Positions 13,001-28,000 of a DNA stretch of 64,000 nucleotides are shown here, piece after piece. Origin of the DNA: Monarcha castaneiventris obscurior (Eukaryota; Chordata; Aves; Passeriformes; Monarchidae). Location: contig JAMPIT010000894.1 of assembly GCA_026261815.1 (NCBI GenBank), positions 54,612,147 through 54,676,146 of the forward strand, written 5' to 3'. The notes under the pieces were generated by a model. The model was given only the letters and a program-made list of their open reading frames with translations. It did not search any database and was not told where the DNA came from. Positions within the stretch are counted from its first letter, which is position 1; each line of letters begins with the position of its first letter. The translations under genes and the position numbers were made by a program.

Positions 13001-16000
13001 AGTCTATCTGGGCAGTGATTAAAAGGCATCAATTTTCAAGTTTGCTTGCAAGAGCAAGGTTAGTATTAAAATTGCAGACAAGTCCTAGAAATATTGATGT
13101 CAGACCAAGAGCAACCTGAGTAATCTGAGCATAGGCTCAGAAAGAATTAAGTGCAGCACAGATTCAGGTATGAAATATGAGGCATGAGGGCTGCACCCGC
13201 CTGTCTTTCTCTGTGATCCATCTTTCCACTGCAGAAAGTCTCAGTTATTTAACTAAATAACCTATTGAGTTTTGTTGACATACCTGTTTGTTTCTTACTT
13301 TATTAAATTGCAGCCCAAACTGCAACCCCAAAATTGCTGCTGTGCCGCAGCAATAAAATCTGTATGTAGAATGTAAAGTCACTGAAATGTTCCCAGTGAG
13401 CTGCCAGATCCTTTTGCATCCCTTCTGCTTCAGAACTGCCACACACTTGTGAGGAAGATACAGTGTGAAAGCCACTTGATCTGGAGCTCATTAAAACTGA
13501 TAGAATAACTCCTGCTCTCGTTCCTGAGTTTTCTAATTGAGTTCTTGGAGCATCCTTTATCTAACAACTCACAAAACCAGGCATTCCCATTAAGCCAGAA
13601 GATGCTAAGGACTGCACTGAAGCCACAGAGAGTTGCTAGTTCACACTTCTCCCTGTGGTCTTAAATGGGAGGCCTTTTCAGAGTCTGTACCTCAGCACTG
13701 CCCATCAGCCAAGCCAACCTGACTTGCTCTTAACTAAATGCACTACAATAATTGGTATGTTGTGCTCCTACTAAAATGGGAAAAGTTCTTGTAAGGTTTG
13801 AATAATGCTATACCATATTGATGTTGAAAATATTTTGGAAAAACATGCTGGTGTAACATGTTGTATTCCTCTGCTGTGCAAGCCAAAAGAGTAATTATTA
13901 AATTATTACACTTATTAAATATAGGCAATGCAAAGTCTGTTTAGAAAAAAAAAAGAAAATGAAGCTCTAATCTAGCCATTTGCCCAGTAATCTGTTATCT
14001 TCAGTGTTTCAACATTGTAGTTCTCTGAAGTTTTTAAAACATTCATATTTGAGTAAATCAAACTGGTAAAGAGCTGAGTCCTTCTTGGCTCTCAAAAATG
14101 GCATTTCTGTCTCATACAGGCCCTTGTCAGAGGCCCAGGCTTGGCAAACTTTAGTCATGAAGTGATGACAAGCTTTAGCCCACATTTCTTGTTATTATTT
14201 TCCTCTCTTGAAATTTACCACAACTTTCAGAAAATTTCTTTAATGAAAAAAATTATTCCCAGCACCTTGCAGGAGCCAGTTTAATGAGACTCCTTCTAAT
14301 ACTCCTCTTGGCTCCTTGCAGTAGGGCTTTCCTATCCTGTTTGGGGCCAAACTGTTCTGTGCAGGTATGGCTGGTATTACATCACACTGCTGTTTTCTCC
14401 CTCAGTGGCTTGTGGGTCCAGAGAATGAGCTGGGTGATAAAAGTTCATGGGCTTGAGATGAGCCTGGGCCAGCTCATGGCAGAGAAATCCCCTGGGGAGT
14501 AACCAAATACTTGGAAACCACTTCTGGTATTTAATATCTTCTGTCCTCCTGTCCTTCCCTGCCACGTGCTCAGCCCCCAGCTGAAGCTCAGCAGGAAGAA
14601 GCAATCTTCAGAAAAATGAAGCATCTTAGCAGCAGATTGCTTGTTGTTCAAACTTACACCTGCAGTGGCACCTCCCATATGGGTCATTCCAGTTTCTGAT
14701 ATCCAGACCTAATTTTAAGGCTTTCTGCCTAACACTTTCCCTCTGTTTCATAAGAGCTCATCCTCAGAGCCACTTGGAAATCTGGGGCCATGCAAAGATC
14801 CAGCTGCACAGAAAACCTGTGTGGGACATAGAAAAAGCTTAATGAGTTAATGGGGGTTCAAGCATACTTTTCAGGGAGAGACTGGTTTTAAAAAAAATAA
14901 ATCCAAAGTTTGCCTGTAGAATATGCAACTGTCCACAAATAACCACACTGGAGTTCCTAAGTGCTGTTCCAGACTTTTGATTTACTGCACAAATATCTTT
15001 AAGGCTTTTGTCCTTTGATGCTTCCTTTGTGTTCCAACCTGCAGTAAACCCCCTCACTAAAAAAAACTGATCAATAAAATTGTTCAATCAGATGGCTAAC
15101 TGTTCTCCCCCAAGCCTACTTGCCCTTTTGAAATTCAAAAGAATGCCAAAGTGCCATGTTAATTGCTGATATTTTAAGCAGGATAACAAATTCAGCTAAT
15201 GAAAAAATTTAATGTGCTATGAACTCACTTTGCTGATTTTGTGCACCCTTAGACTGAGAGGGGGATTTCTTGCAAATGTTTCAGGTTCCCATTACTGCAT
15301 TGTTGTGCCACAGAAAGTCCGTGTGTTTGCAGTGTTCTTCTCAGTGAGGACACTGCTCTTGCACTGATTTTGTATTTTAGAAGGGCAACTGAGGCACTAG
15401 AAGATTAATTACATGCATAAGACCACAGGAGAAATCGGTGGAGAAGCAGAGATGTGAAACCAAATTGCCAAGTCCTCTCTTTCTAGTGGTCATTCTACTT
15501 GATTTCTACTGGACATTCTTTTCATTTCCTACCTCATGCCAGCTTCCATTTGGCTTTGGACACCAGTCCCCCAGGAAATATGTGTAACTTTCTCTCTCTC
15601 TTTTGTAAAACACTGAAGTTCTTACAGTGGTCATGATTAACTCCCATGACTTTATAAAAATATGCAGTCTTGGACAGTTACAGAGGAAGCCAACAGATTA
15701 ATACAGCATTATGTTATCAAAACAGTTCCTGCTCCAAGACATTGTGTGTATTTAGGCTGCAGTCACTACCATGACACAAAAACAACAGGAAAGAAAGGGA
15801 AGTGAGCTGTGGCAGGCAGATTGACACCAGTGGTGGTTTTCCCTATAAACCTCCAGGACAATCAGTAGTGCTCCCACATCTAACACAAGGGATCACCTTA
15901 TTAGCCTCTTCATGTGACACCTCCCTTGTTTTTCACAGGACCTCAAGTTTCCTGGGAAAATTATTACCTTGGATATTCATGTTAAGGGAGAGGTTCTCAA

Positions 16001-19000
16001 AAGCATTGATTGTACTTTCATCTGAGGCTTTGTTACATGGGGAGGGAAAGCTCTAGTATAGCATATGCTAATTGGGAAATTAGGAGATGCTGGAGTACTT
16101 AGGAAATAAGGAATACGTAATAAATAACTCCCAATCTGAAGGAATGAGATGCCTGGAAAATGAAAGTCCAAGGTTAGAAGACTTGGGTTAATATTTGGAA
16201 AAACCCTGCATTTTTGAGATCAGTTCTGTAGCAGATTGAGCTTTAAGGCTTGGCATATTTGGAGGTAAATTATTATCATCCAACTTTAGTATTGCAGTTC
16301 TAAGTTTCTGATTTAAGTGACTCAGCCAAAGTCCCTAAGTTTGAACGTTTTTATGTTTGTTTTGTACAAATTCTTGCAGCTGTTGGCTAAGTTCTGCCTA
16401 TCCCACCCTGTTTGGTTTGAGGGGGTTTTTGGGTTTTGGTTTGGGGTTTTTTGTTGTTTGTTTGTCTTGGTTTTGTTGTCTTGAAGCTGAAATTTGCATC
16501 TAGGGTACACTTTAGTGCATATTTCTGGTCTCTCTCACAAAGGAACAGCCAAAAAAACCAGGATTTGGGTATTGGAGTCCCTTGAAAGGGTGAGGTGTTT
16601 TGGAGCAATGTGAATGGCTTTTCTCTGCAGAGCAAGGTGCAAATACCTGGCTCTCCACAGCAGCGAGGCATTGGGAGGACTGGGAATGCTGTGAATCTAT
16701 TCTGTACACAGGCATCAGACTCCTCGTGCTCATGAGACAGCCCTTGGAAGCCTTTGGGGAGGTCACTGACGCTCTCCCTGTCCCAGAAAGGCAGAGACTT
16801 CCTGAGGCACACCCCAAGGAGGAAGCAGGTGCCCTTGTGCTGGAGCAGGCTGCTTCTCCTCCAGACCTTATAACGCCTCCTAAATTATTGATATCCCTCA
16901 AAGGGGAGCACAGGGGAAGCGGTCACTTATTCCCAGCACAGCTGAGGGAAGAAAGGGAGCGTGTAATTGCTTGTGTTTCCAGCCCTGCTGGGCGGCAGGG
17001 CTTGCCCTTTGCATACTGTGGAATTTGATTTCTCCAGTGGCGAGACCGCGGGGTGGTTACTGCAAACCTTTGGCTGCACAGGGAGCAGCAAGGTGGGCGA
17101 GTTTCCTCATTAAAAGAGCAGTGGCTGATGCCCCCCACACCGGGAAGGGCTGTGTCTGACTGTCCCTGCTGGGGACAGAGGCACAGTGCTGCAGTCCTGG
17201 GCACAGCATGGGCACCCTGGGGCAGTGCTGTGGCCGCAGCACTCGTGAGCCACCAGCCCCTGGCAGGTCCAAGCAGGAGCTGTGTCCCTTCTCCAAGCCC
17301 TGCAAGGCAGGGAGTGACACTGGTAGTGCCATAAATCAGCCTCTCTTGATGGGAGAGGCCTTTAGAGTCCTTTAGAGTCCTTGCAAGGAACTTGATAGAC
17401 AGACGAGGCAAACTCGCAGTAATTGCTTCTTCAGATAGTTGTTTATTTTAGTGTTATCAGCTATTAGCATAGAAAAGACATAGCAGAGCAGAACATGACA
17501 AGAGAAGGCGAGAAAATGGCTGCTTATCAAGATTTCACAGCTCTTTTAAAGGTGAACTAACCAATAAAGACTTGAAACGACAGATATTTTTACTTTTCCT
17601 CCAGTGTTCAGTAAATCACTCTGACACGCAGGCTGGAACTGCAGAACTTTTCATCCAATCATCCTAAACTACTTTTGCTGCAAAATATGGGGGACCAGAA
17701 GAAGAAAGACGGAGGTTACAAACTACAAGGTCTCCTCCATCTTGGAACTTTTACCATTTATCTATTTACTACATTAACAAACCTAAAACTTCTAAATTCT
17801 TCACCCTGTGACATCCTTGCATCATATTCTATCACCTAGTTCACATCTGTGTAGATTTTAATTCCACCCAGAGAGTAGGCAATTTTCTCCATGGATAAAG
17901 GTCAAAAACCACATTGTTCAGGGGGTGTTTTTTCTTCAAAACGGGCAGAGAAATACTCCCTGCACTCTGGATTCCCACAGGGGAGGTGTGGGCTGGCAGC
18001 TTGGGCAGGTCTGGAGCAGAGGCCCCTGTGAGGCTGGAGACCCACCTGAAGCGCTACTGCACCTCTGTGCTCAAGGACCTGCATCCCAGAAAGGATGGCA
18101 GGACCCAAGTCTGCCCCACTGAGCCCTCGGAGTTAGCAGCTTCACTGAGCACAAGGACTGAAAAAAAAAAACAACTTCAGAATTTCTGCCTCAAATGACT
18201 TGGATTTGCTTTTATTGCTTTACTGTCTGGGATGAACGTGTTTCGTGGATCCTCAGTTTAAATTAGGGCTGGAGGCAAAAGTCCTGCTTCAGCCCTGGGA
18301 CCCAGAACAAGGCAAAGAAGAAACATTTACCCTGGGACAAGGGGAGGTGATTTTAATCTGAATACAGCTTGCACCTAGAAAGCCAACTGTTACCTTGTAG
18401 ATACAAAGAAAAACTAACACTGTTAGCTTTAAATAATGTACATTTCCAAGATGCCCAGCTGTTAACCATTAACCCTGTAGCAGGTTGAAGCATAGAGACA
18501 GATGTTCCAAAAGCGGTTTTATTTTCTGAAACAAAGAGAATGAAGCTATGCATTAGACAAATTAAGAAGAAATGCAAATATTTACACCCAGTTGAAACAA
18601 GATGCTGGAAAAACAGGCGTGATAAAATTGCTGCAATTAAATGTAATTTAATTTATAATTCTGGAAGCATGCTTCTTCCAAAGGCAGCCTTTGAGTTTTC
18701 CTTATGGAGTGTATTGTTGTGATGTATGGATTTTTCTGACTTCTTATGGCATTTTAATCAACAGCCCAATGATGTGATAATATTCCTAAAGCAGAAAAAT
18801 AAGTGACGTTTGTTTAGACATAATTAATGAAATATTTATGTTGCATGAGGCTGTGTCATAAAGCCCTGTTCTCTTAGTCCATTTGCTTCTGATTACATTT
18901 GTGATTTTTTTATATGACCAGACATTCTGACGCCAACTATTTTACACTGAGCAGATGTCATGTAGTAAAAATGGGTGCCAGATGCTACAAGCCACATAAG

Positions 19001-22000
19001 GGTAATTTGTTTAAGAGCTGGCTCAGACTTTGTGCATTCAATTACACTGTATAGTGAGCCTTATACAATCATTTGGGTAATATGGCTAACTTCAGATATA
19101 CATTTTAATGAATGTTGAGTGCATTCAGAACAGTGTGCTCCATGCAGCGTGCTCAAGGAATTAATTTATTTGTTTGTAGTACCTAGAAAAAAATAAAATA
19201 TATAGCCAGACATTTTTTGACAGGGATCAAAAATTTAATTAGTGCTGTCATCTGAATTTCCAAATTGCTCTAGGTGCTGCTGATTAGAACTCAGGGCAGG
19301 TGCAAAGTGTCTGTTTAAGTTAAAGAACAGTATTTTTTGCTTCACTGACCATTTTGTTCCTGCATTTTAGGATATGAACACCTACCTGTCAGAAAACAAG
19401 CTACTGAGTATTCTACTTCATCCTCTGATGAGGAATTTGAATCCAAGCCTTCATTAACGCACAAGGTAATCTTGACTTGGAAACAGAAAGGTATTTCCTT
19501 GGCTGGGCTGTATTTAAAATTCATCATATGATTTTGATCTAAAACACTCAGCGATTCCTCAAAGTGGGGATCGGAACACTGGAGGTTACATGTCATGGAG
19601 AGAAAATACATTAAACATCTTTAAGACAGATGAACATCAACATTTCTTTTACCTCTTTGGATCTTTAATTCCCCCAGGTTACAGCAGCGCTGACAGAGGA
19701 GGTCTTAATTTGACAAACAGACATGTTTCACTGAAACCACTTTGAGGCTGCATTCTTAAGTGGCCTTAATATGTAGCCCAACAAGCAAACTATTGAAAAA
19801 ATTAAACCAAACAGATGCAGATTTCCTTTGGGGAAATACAGATTCATTGGAGAAGTGCTGCAGGCAGGTTGCCTGGAAAACACTCTGTTTATCCCAATCA
19901 GCACAAGTGTGTGAGGCACAAAGTCACACTCAGGCCCTGTACCCTGAAAGAGCTGACTGCAGGAGTGGGAGCCAGGGGCTACAGCACCCTGAACCCTCCA
20001 TACCCAGCTCTGACATGAGGAAACACAGCTTTTATTGTCTCAGTAGCTCATCAGAAATGTATTTATCTCTTTCCGGTGGGGAATATCAGTCGGTGGAGTT
20101 AATAGTATGAGGTGGCCTTTTGATTTGTTGCCTTTGGGGGCAGGAGGAAGAGGAAGGAAAGCAAAGTACTGAAAAACACTGAAAAATTTGAAAGATAAGT
20201 GGGACTTTGAATGCAAACAGAGGAACTAAAGCACAGCAATGTGTGGCAGCACTTGTCACCAGTGGCCCTGTGTCAGGATGCACTGACATGTCAGGATTCT
20301 TCATTCATATTTCCTGTTACAGGAAAGACAACCTATAGTATGATAATGTTATGGTGAATTAAATAAGGTTTAAATAGAATAGAGAAAAGAAGGGAGACAT
20401 GGGAGCAAACTGGATAAAAGTAACCCCCAGCAGTTCAGGCAGTCACGGGGAGGGCAGGACCAGGCAGGGAGAAGGCAGAGCTCCAGGGGAGCTGCCAGAA
20501 ATGGGAAGAAGGATCAGCTGTTGCACATGGGCATTAGCAGTGATTCAGTTTTGATGCACATTCCCCACTCACTGTGTTTCTTTCAGCTGCCTCCTACCCA
20601 TCCCTTTTCATGCCAGTTCTGGCTGCTATTTTGCCAGTACCACCATTGCTATCTGGCAAAACTCAGTGGGAAAAATTTTAGTGACTTCCTGGCTGGTTAA
20701 TTTTTTAATTATCTGGCCTATGGTGCTCATGTATGCTGTCTCCTCAAAAATGGGAACACCACAGCCTTGAAGCACATCAGGATAGCTTAGGTCAAAGGCA
20801 AGATGGAGCAATGGCAGGTGATTCCCTGACCAGCCCTGCAGCACGTGCTGTCCTGATCTCCTGGCAGCAGCAACAAGTGCCCTGGGGAAAAGCAAAAATC
20901 TCTGTAATGCAGCACAGAAATGGCATTGGGGAAGGTTTCACAGGGCTTCAGGTACTGCCCCATGATGTAAATTTTACTACTTTATAGCTATAGCAATGGA
21001 AATGGGTTGAGTTTCCTTAAACTGGTGCTTTCCCCAGGCTGTGCACGGCCATGTACAGTGGGATGTTTATACAGTCAGCTTTGTGATCTGGACACTTTTT
21101 ATTGACACAGTTCCCACTCACTTAGGGTTGCATTAAGAGCTTGTAATGATTTAAAGCCAGCATAGCAAATGCATGGAAATGTTCCTGTGGGAATGCTTCC
21201 TTTCTGCCCCGAGCACCCTGCATTAGCTCACCCTGCTTTGGGCAGGGGATCAGGTCAGACCCGTCTCCAGAGGTCAGTCCCAACCTCAGCGGCTCCGTGA
21301 TTCTGGGGGAGGCTGGAGGAAAGCTGCAATAGCATACTTGTGCTTTGATTGCCTTTTTCTTTCTCTCTGTGTCTTTTGCAGGCAAAAAGGGCTCTCAGAA
21401 AGAGAAGGAAGCTGGAGAAGGAGACAAAGCAGTTGATTAAACAAGAGGAGCTGAAGAGGCTTCACAAAGCACAGGTGAAAATGTAGCTCTCAGATGTCCC
21501 CTTTGTCTCCCAAGAGTGACTCGTGAGGATGGGGGTACCCAAAATGGGCTCTGCATCTCCCCTCACTGTGACTCACTGCATTCTGTGCTGAAATCCCCCC
21601 AACCACCAGGAGCACCTGCGTGTGGCAGGGCCCTGCATCTCTCTGAGTGACAAATCCACGTCAGTCCCTGGAGATCGTCATAATTATCATCATAATTTTG
21701 TAATTGTGGATGAAGAATGAGAGGGAATAATGACTGGCAATAAGAATACACTGAAGAGGGAAAAAGATAGAAAGGGGAAATAACATCAACCCCACAGAAT
21801 GTAAGAAACTCGGCTATTACCTCTGTGTATTACAGGAGGATACAAAAATACAGTGATGGCTTCTGTTCTCTCCCTGCCATAACAATGAAAGTGAATAACT
21901 TCTTTCCTTAATGATGGAAAGTCACTTCATTTTATACAGGCCCTGCTCTTCAGAAAATGCTAGGAAAGCTCTGGACTCTACTGACATGTTATTATTTCCA

Positions 22001-25000
22001 ATTACAGTTTCAGATTGGTAAATGCACTTCTGCACAATTTGATCTCAGATGTATCCTATTTAATACAAAGGAAGAGCAACTATGTTTTTGTTTTTATCTG
22101 AGAATTGTAAATTATCTTGAGGTAAAATTAGATGCATACATGACTATTCTTATTTTACTGCTTTGTGGAGACAATCAAGTCCAAACTTTTTGAATGATCT
22201 TTCATATTTGTTAGGCTGTTGCTGAGGGCTTGGTTTGGAATGCCCTAACACAGCCTGAAATGGGACCTGCTGAGCATCTGTCTTTGACATTTCAACCTTG
22301 TAAGGTGTTTCATGCCTTTTATCCCCACCACACCTCTGAAAATCTTATTTAAAAGGGAATGGACAATGGATGTAGAAATCCTTCCTGAAGTGCCACTGAA
22401 TGGTCACATCTTAGCTATTAGACCCTTTTCTTTCTGGGTCAAAAGCTCGTGAAGTATGAAAGCAAACCAAATAAAAATCCCATGGACAATAAAATAGCTA
22501 GCAGAGCTTTCTAGCTGTAAACCTTCCCTATTTATATGAGCTTTACTAATGTAGTATCTCAGAATCTATGTCTCTGAATACGAAAGTATTGACTTTTTAC
22601 ACCTTGTGGGACACAGAAACATTACGATCTCTTTTTTACAATGGGAGAGCTAAAACTCAGAACAAACTGAGGTTCTTTTGGTACCTGTGATACTTACCCC
22701 CATAAAATTCGGATAGACACCTAGTGGCATATTTAAATTGCTTAGGTGCCTGGAACACTCAATGAGTTGGCAAGAGCCACAACTCCTCCAAGACCTTTCC
22801 AAGCTGTTTCTCTAACCACTGAGACCATCTTTTGTCTCTGAATTTTGAAGCTCTGTCTGTAGCTTTTATATCATTCCATTTTTGCAGGCAGTCCAGCGCC
22901 AACTAGAAGAACTGGAGGAAAGACAAAGAGCTCTGGAGATTTTTGGTGTTGAACTGGAGAGAGAACTAAGAGGAGAAGCAGGTACACAAAGCAGTGTTTG
23001 CTTGTTTGGTGGTGGGTTTTTTAACCTGTTTCAAAGCAAAGGGTTTGAATGGTTGTCATGGAAATAGTTTGGCACAAAATCTGAAAAGGAACAATAACTG
23101 GCAGGATAAAAATAATTCTTTAACCTTTTTCTCAAACTCTCTGTTAGCTCAAGTACCTTTACATTGAAGGCTTTAAATTTTCTGTTGGTTATCACAGATT
23201 TGGAATGATTTGCAATGCTATTGAACCTGAATTTACTTTTCCCCTCACCCACCCCCCCCCTTTCTTTTTTGAAGTCCCGTCCTGAGCTTAATTTCATCTT
23301 GTGGAGGGAACCAGTGAGGTTTCCAGGAGCTGTGTCTCAGTTACCAAGCCAGCAGCAGCCCGTGCCTAGTAACAGAGTCCTTAATGACTTTCCTGGAGTG
23401 TGAAATGCCATTAATATGATTAGAGCCAGTGGCCATGCTATAGCAACAGCAGCATGCAGGCACACACAGAGATCCCAGCAGCACAGCTTTTCACCCAGTG
23501 GGCAGAAGATGACAGGGATGTCACCTTGGCCCCAGCCAGAGGCAAGGTTTTCCCTCACCTGAGCTGACACTCCCAAGCCTGAGGGTTGTGGGATCCTGCC
23601 ACTGGCCCAGCCTTGGCACTGCTCCCCAGCACACACGGGGTGAAGCACAGGGACAGGACACCTGGGGCTCCTGCCAGGCTCAAAATGGGCATGGGCATAT
23701 GAACCATGCATGTACAGGACTTCAGAGGGGGTGGGGGTTCTGTGCTGAAGGGACTGACAGCCTGAATGCAAATGTGTCTTTATTCACCTCCACTGCAGAA
23801 AACTAAGCCTTGTGTTTTCCTGACAGGCGGTTGCACAACACGGAAACCCCAGATACGTTTTGGCACCTGATCTTGTTGTCTTAACCAGGCAATCAAGTCC
23901 AACCCCTACATGCTGGCCTTTTTAATGCCATATTTCATAGCTGCTCTCACCCCTATTCTGACACTGCATTTGCCAGTTCAGCAAAAGAGCATTCGCCCAA
24001 CCTTTTATATTTATTAACTAATTTCCTAGAATTGATTGTATCACTCTATTTCAAATTTTATTTAAAAGGCTAGCATCTATTTTTCTTAAATGAAATCGTA
24101 ACCCTTTATCAAACAGCACCCACCTTACTGCCTGTGAGAAAGTCTGCTAAAAATGCTTTGAGGATTTGGAGAGGTAGCTTTTTTCTTCTGGTTTGTATAA
24201 AGGTGGTTATTTTTTGGAAACCTCAAAAATACAGAGGGACAAGAAGCTTCTAGCTCTTGGGATAGACACTGAATACCAGGATAAATGGCCTAGAGCCACT
24301 TCTTGTTGTTGCTGTTTTGACAATCGCATTTCCTAAAGAAGGCTGTCTGCCAAGAGATCGATGCTTCTCATTCTCTTACCATCCTTGGTAATTGGATTGC
24401 CCTCATTAAGGTGAAAGTACTGGTTTTTTCTCCCTGTTGATTGTTTGTGTGTAGGTGGCCAGTTACAAATAGGGCAGATACTGAAATGTAGGATGTTACT
24501 GTCTCTCAATAACTCTTCTGGTGCAAAAGCACAAAGCTGTGAGTTTCCCAGACAAAATGTGAGTGCTTTGTTCCTTGTAATAACATATGTATAATGATGC
24601 AGGAATTGGTGAGTTTAATATTCTGTTCAAGCTTCCTAAAAATAATGAGCATTATTGTTTAATGAATGACCAGTGTTTATTAGGTTAAGTTGTATTTAAG
24701 CAGGTCTGCGCTTATGCAATTCAAATGATTTAATAGGTATTATTAAGGTAATTAGAAAACGATCACAGTTCAGCAATAATATTGAGCTGCAAAGGTTGTG
24801 AATAACCAAATTTAGAGGCAGGCCTGCAAACACCAGTCTTCAGTGACATTTACGCAACTCTCCTCTAATAATTCTGTGAGCCTGGGATGAATGGCCCCTT
24901 TGTTAGGGGGAGTTATTCATTAGCTCCTCAACTGAATTAGAAGAGAACATGCGTGGGTGCGAAACAACTGCCATGAAGACTGATGAGCAAAATGAGGTTT

Positions 25001-28000
25001 TGATGATCTTCTAATTGTAGTGACAACAATTCATGCATTAAAAAAAAAAACCCAACAAAGCCCCCAAAAAGCAGCCCAAAAACCCTGAGGAAAATAATAT
25101 CAGTCCTATGAGTAAGTTTTCATGCTTGTTATTTCCTTTATTCTGCTTCAAAATACCAAATAATAAATCACTGCACTGATGTACCGTTGCTTTGTTTTCC
25201 ACTGACATTTGTGAAGGCTTATGGAGAGCTTCTGCCTACAAGAAAATACAGAAATAAAAATCTCAAAACACGTTTTCTACTGAAATTAGCATAATGGCTC
25301 AGTTGACTAAACAAATCATGAACCATGCTGGTAAAGAAGAAAACCTGCATTGAGAGAGAGAACGTTAAGAAATGTCTCCGTGCTTTGGAAGGTGAACAAA
25401 TATCTGCACATGTTGTAGCTCGTTTTTGATTTCATAAAAAGCATATCCAGGGTGTCTTGGAATTTTCAACAGAGTCAAAAGAAACCAGTTGCAAACCTGT
25501 AGAAATAAGGAATATGAGGTTTAACTGTACCTAAAATGGTGCAAACTGGCCAAGACCCCTTTACTGTGTGATGACTGTAAGGAGGGACAGCGTAGCATCA
25601 ATCTGGAGAACAGAAGGTTCAGGTTTTGAGAGGAGTGTTCAGTAAATACTCCTCCACAGCCTGTACAATTCCTTCAAAAGTAATGAAAATAGAAATATCT
25701 ATGATGTAATTAGAAGAATGTCTGACTTTCAAATAGATATCAGTCAAAGGAGACTTGGATAAACCAGGAGGAAAGGTTTGCTTTAGCAATGCTGTAGGGA
25801 AAAGCCAACATGGCTCACAGAACAAACTCACAAACTGTTCTCCCTTCTAACCTTTAAAAAGATCTGTCGAACTGCATTATGCAAAATGCTTCTTTGGTTT
25901 GCTCTGCCCTTGGAAGGCATCGAGCACTCCATCAGAGTTAAATAACATTGGTAGTAACAAATATTTGAAAAGCTCAGGGAAAAAAATGCCCCTGGGAACA
26001 CTTAGGGGGCATTCTGTGGGATGGAGGAGGAGGCAAAACAAGGGCTACTTTTATTTCATCTTGCACGGAGGATTTTGAGAAAATGAATGTTTTTTTGCAA
26101 AGTGTATTATCTTTGCTTACCTCAATCAACCTACAGCACACAGTCTTTTATTAGAGATACAGTGATTTTAAAGTGTAAAGAGGAAAAGTTAAAAGAAGGA
26201 GTATTTTTGCCTAAACAAGGAAACAACACAAATGGAACAGTAACCTTTTGTGTCTGTGCCACACTTATGCATAACAGCATTTGCAGTGTTTTTACTGACA
26301 GTAAAATAGATCAAATTTTGATGATAACTTCTTATGGTGGCATACAAAGACCTAAGGCTCTGAATACTAATGCTGCATCCCTGAACTGGATCTGTAAGAA
26401 ACTGGCATGTTCCAGCAAGGACCACTCCTGCAGTCACTCTGAGAAGACACTTTTTATCACCGCTTGCTGACCTGGAAGATCCCACAGGAACACATCCATT
26501 ACTGCCAAGTTTTAATGGAATAAGGCAGAAATTGAAGAGAGAGTGCTCTGCCTTCTCCTGCTGTTTTATCCTCCTGTTTCACGGTAATTTCCAGTTGGGG
26601 TCAAGTCCTGATGGCAAACTGCAGAACTGCACCCATGCCAGCATGACTCCTGTCCTTGGCATGGGGGCCCAGGTAACTCCTCTGGTGCTGGCTGGAGGTG
26701 GCCTGGCTTCCCTGGGATGACAGTGTCTGGTGAAGGCACACAAAGGGGCTGGTGATCCCAAACACCCAGCAATTTCCCTCAGCTAAGGAAGACGGCTAAA
26801 GGGCTTCATTGGGGGAGATCGTTGCTGCCCCAAGGAGATGGGCTTGAAACTGCTGCTTTTGAGTGGAGTCAAATCCTGGCTCTGACCTAAAAGTGAGGGG
26901 CAGCTTAAGTTCTAGAGACAAGAAGGTAGCTCTTGGGGCAAAAAAACCAGAAGCACATTTCAAAATGACAAGAAAGGCAGGCATCAGAAACACTGCTGAA
27001 CTGCCCAGGACTTGCTGTCTCACCCCTTGGTAATCTAGTTTAATGATACTCTTGTAATTGGTGTCTCTGGAGCTTGAATCTGAGACCTTTTGGGTTAAGT
27101 TTCAGTGCTCTCAGTTATATAAAATAAAGGTGCAGTCCTCTTAAAGTAGGAGAAATCACATAAGCTTCCATGCATAGAAAACAGCTAGGCTGGTTTGTGG
27201 GGATTTTATTGTTGGTTATCCAGCACTGTGGTGTAAGGACTGAGGAGCAAAGAGCTTGCTCCCTTGCCTGCTGGCAGTACTCCTTTTGCTGCATCCTAAG
27301 TCTGGCCATCCCTGCTGCCATGTGTGGTGGGGAGTGCAAATACCATGTGCTGGGGCAGGAGCATGGGCTGGCTGTTGGCTTTATGCTTCTGAAGGTGCCA
27401 GTGTGTCACTTAAGATTGTTGCCTCAACCTGGAGCAGTGAAAGATATTTGCTTCCTACAAGTGATCACCATTTTGTGGCAGCAGGCAGTGTGTGGGCAGA
27501 ACAGATGTGGGAGCTGTGTTGGCAGTGCCATCACTGTCACTGGAATTCTGCATTGAAGGGAGGTGGGGTGGCTTTTTTTTGGTGAAAAAATGAATGGAAA
27601 ATCTGAGGTCATGAGGATGTTACAGAGGACAGCAAGGAAAAGAAATACATATGAGCTCTGACTTGCCATTTGAAAACACCCAGAGGTTCTTCCTTGCCAA
27701 AGAGTTTTGTACAGATGGTATTTTAGGAGAGTAAAGGTCCTCACCTGATGAAAGAGATCCATCATTTTCTTCAGCAAGGAAGAGTCAAGCTGTGAGCTCT
27801 TTGGGAGGAAGACTGTCTACCAGTGATGCCCCAGCCCAAAGAGTTATAAAACCACCCAGTAATCATAGATTTGTCATTCAAAGCAGCTGCCGATTTAGAG
27901 GCCAGTTGACAAGGGAAGAGAAATTTGAAGAGGACTTGGTTGTGTGTCTGATATCCACTGGAAGCAGAGGTTAAGCTGATACTTGGCAGCATGTGCATCC

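Larger units (their letters stand above)
12327..19370 (+). other. MICAL2 intron, 7.04 kb
   Basis: Contains an ATT microsatellite right after the donor, a T/G-rich tract (16409-16483) and a solo LTR (17382-17813). A GC-richer block (16590-17330) gives overlapping open frames on both strands without protein resemblance. The stretch 18730-19010 is AT-rich with TAATTAATGA-type motifs. No additional exon fits the flanking phase. Confidence 0.5.

Noticed and set aside
23880..23915. aatcaagtccaacccctaca resembles the antisense CR1 phrase before the 3' end
   Set aside because: Flanking sequence does not continue the CR1 pattern on either side. Too short to call.
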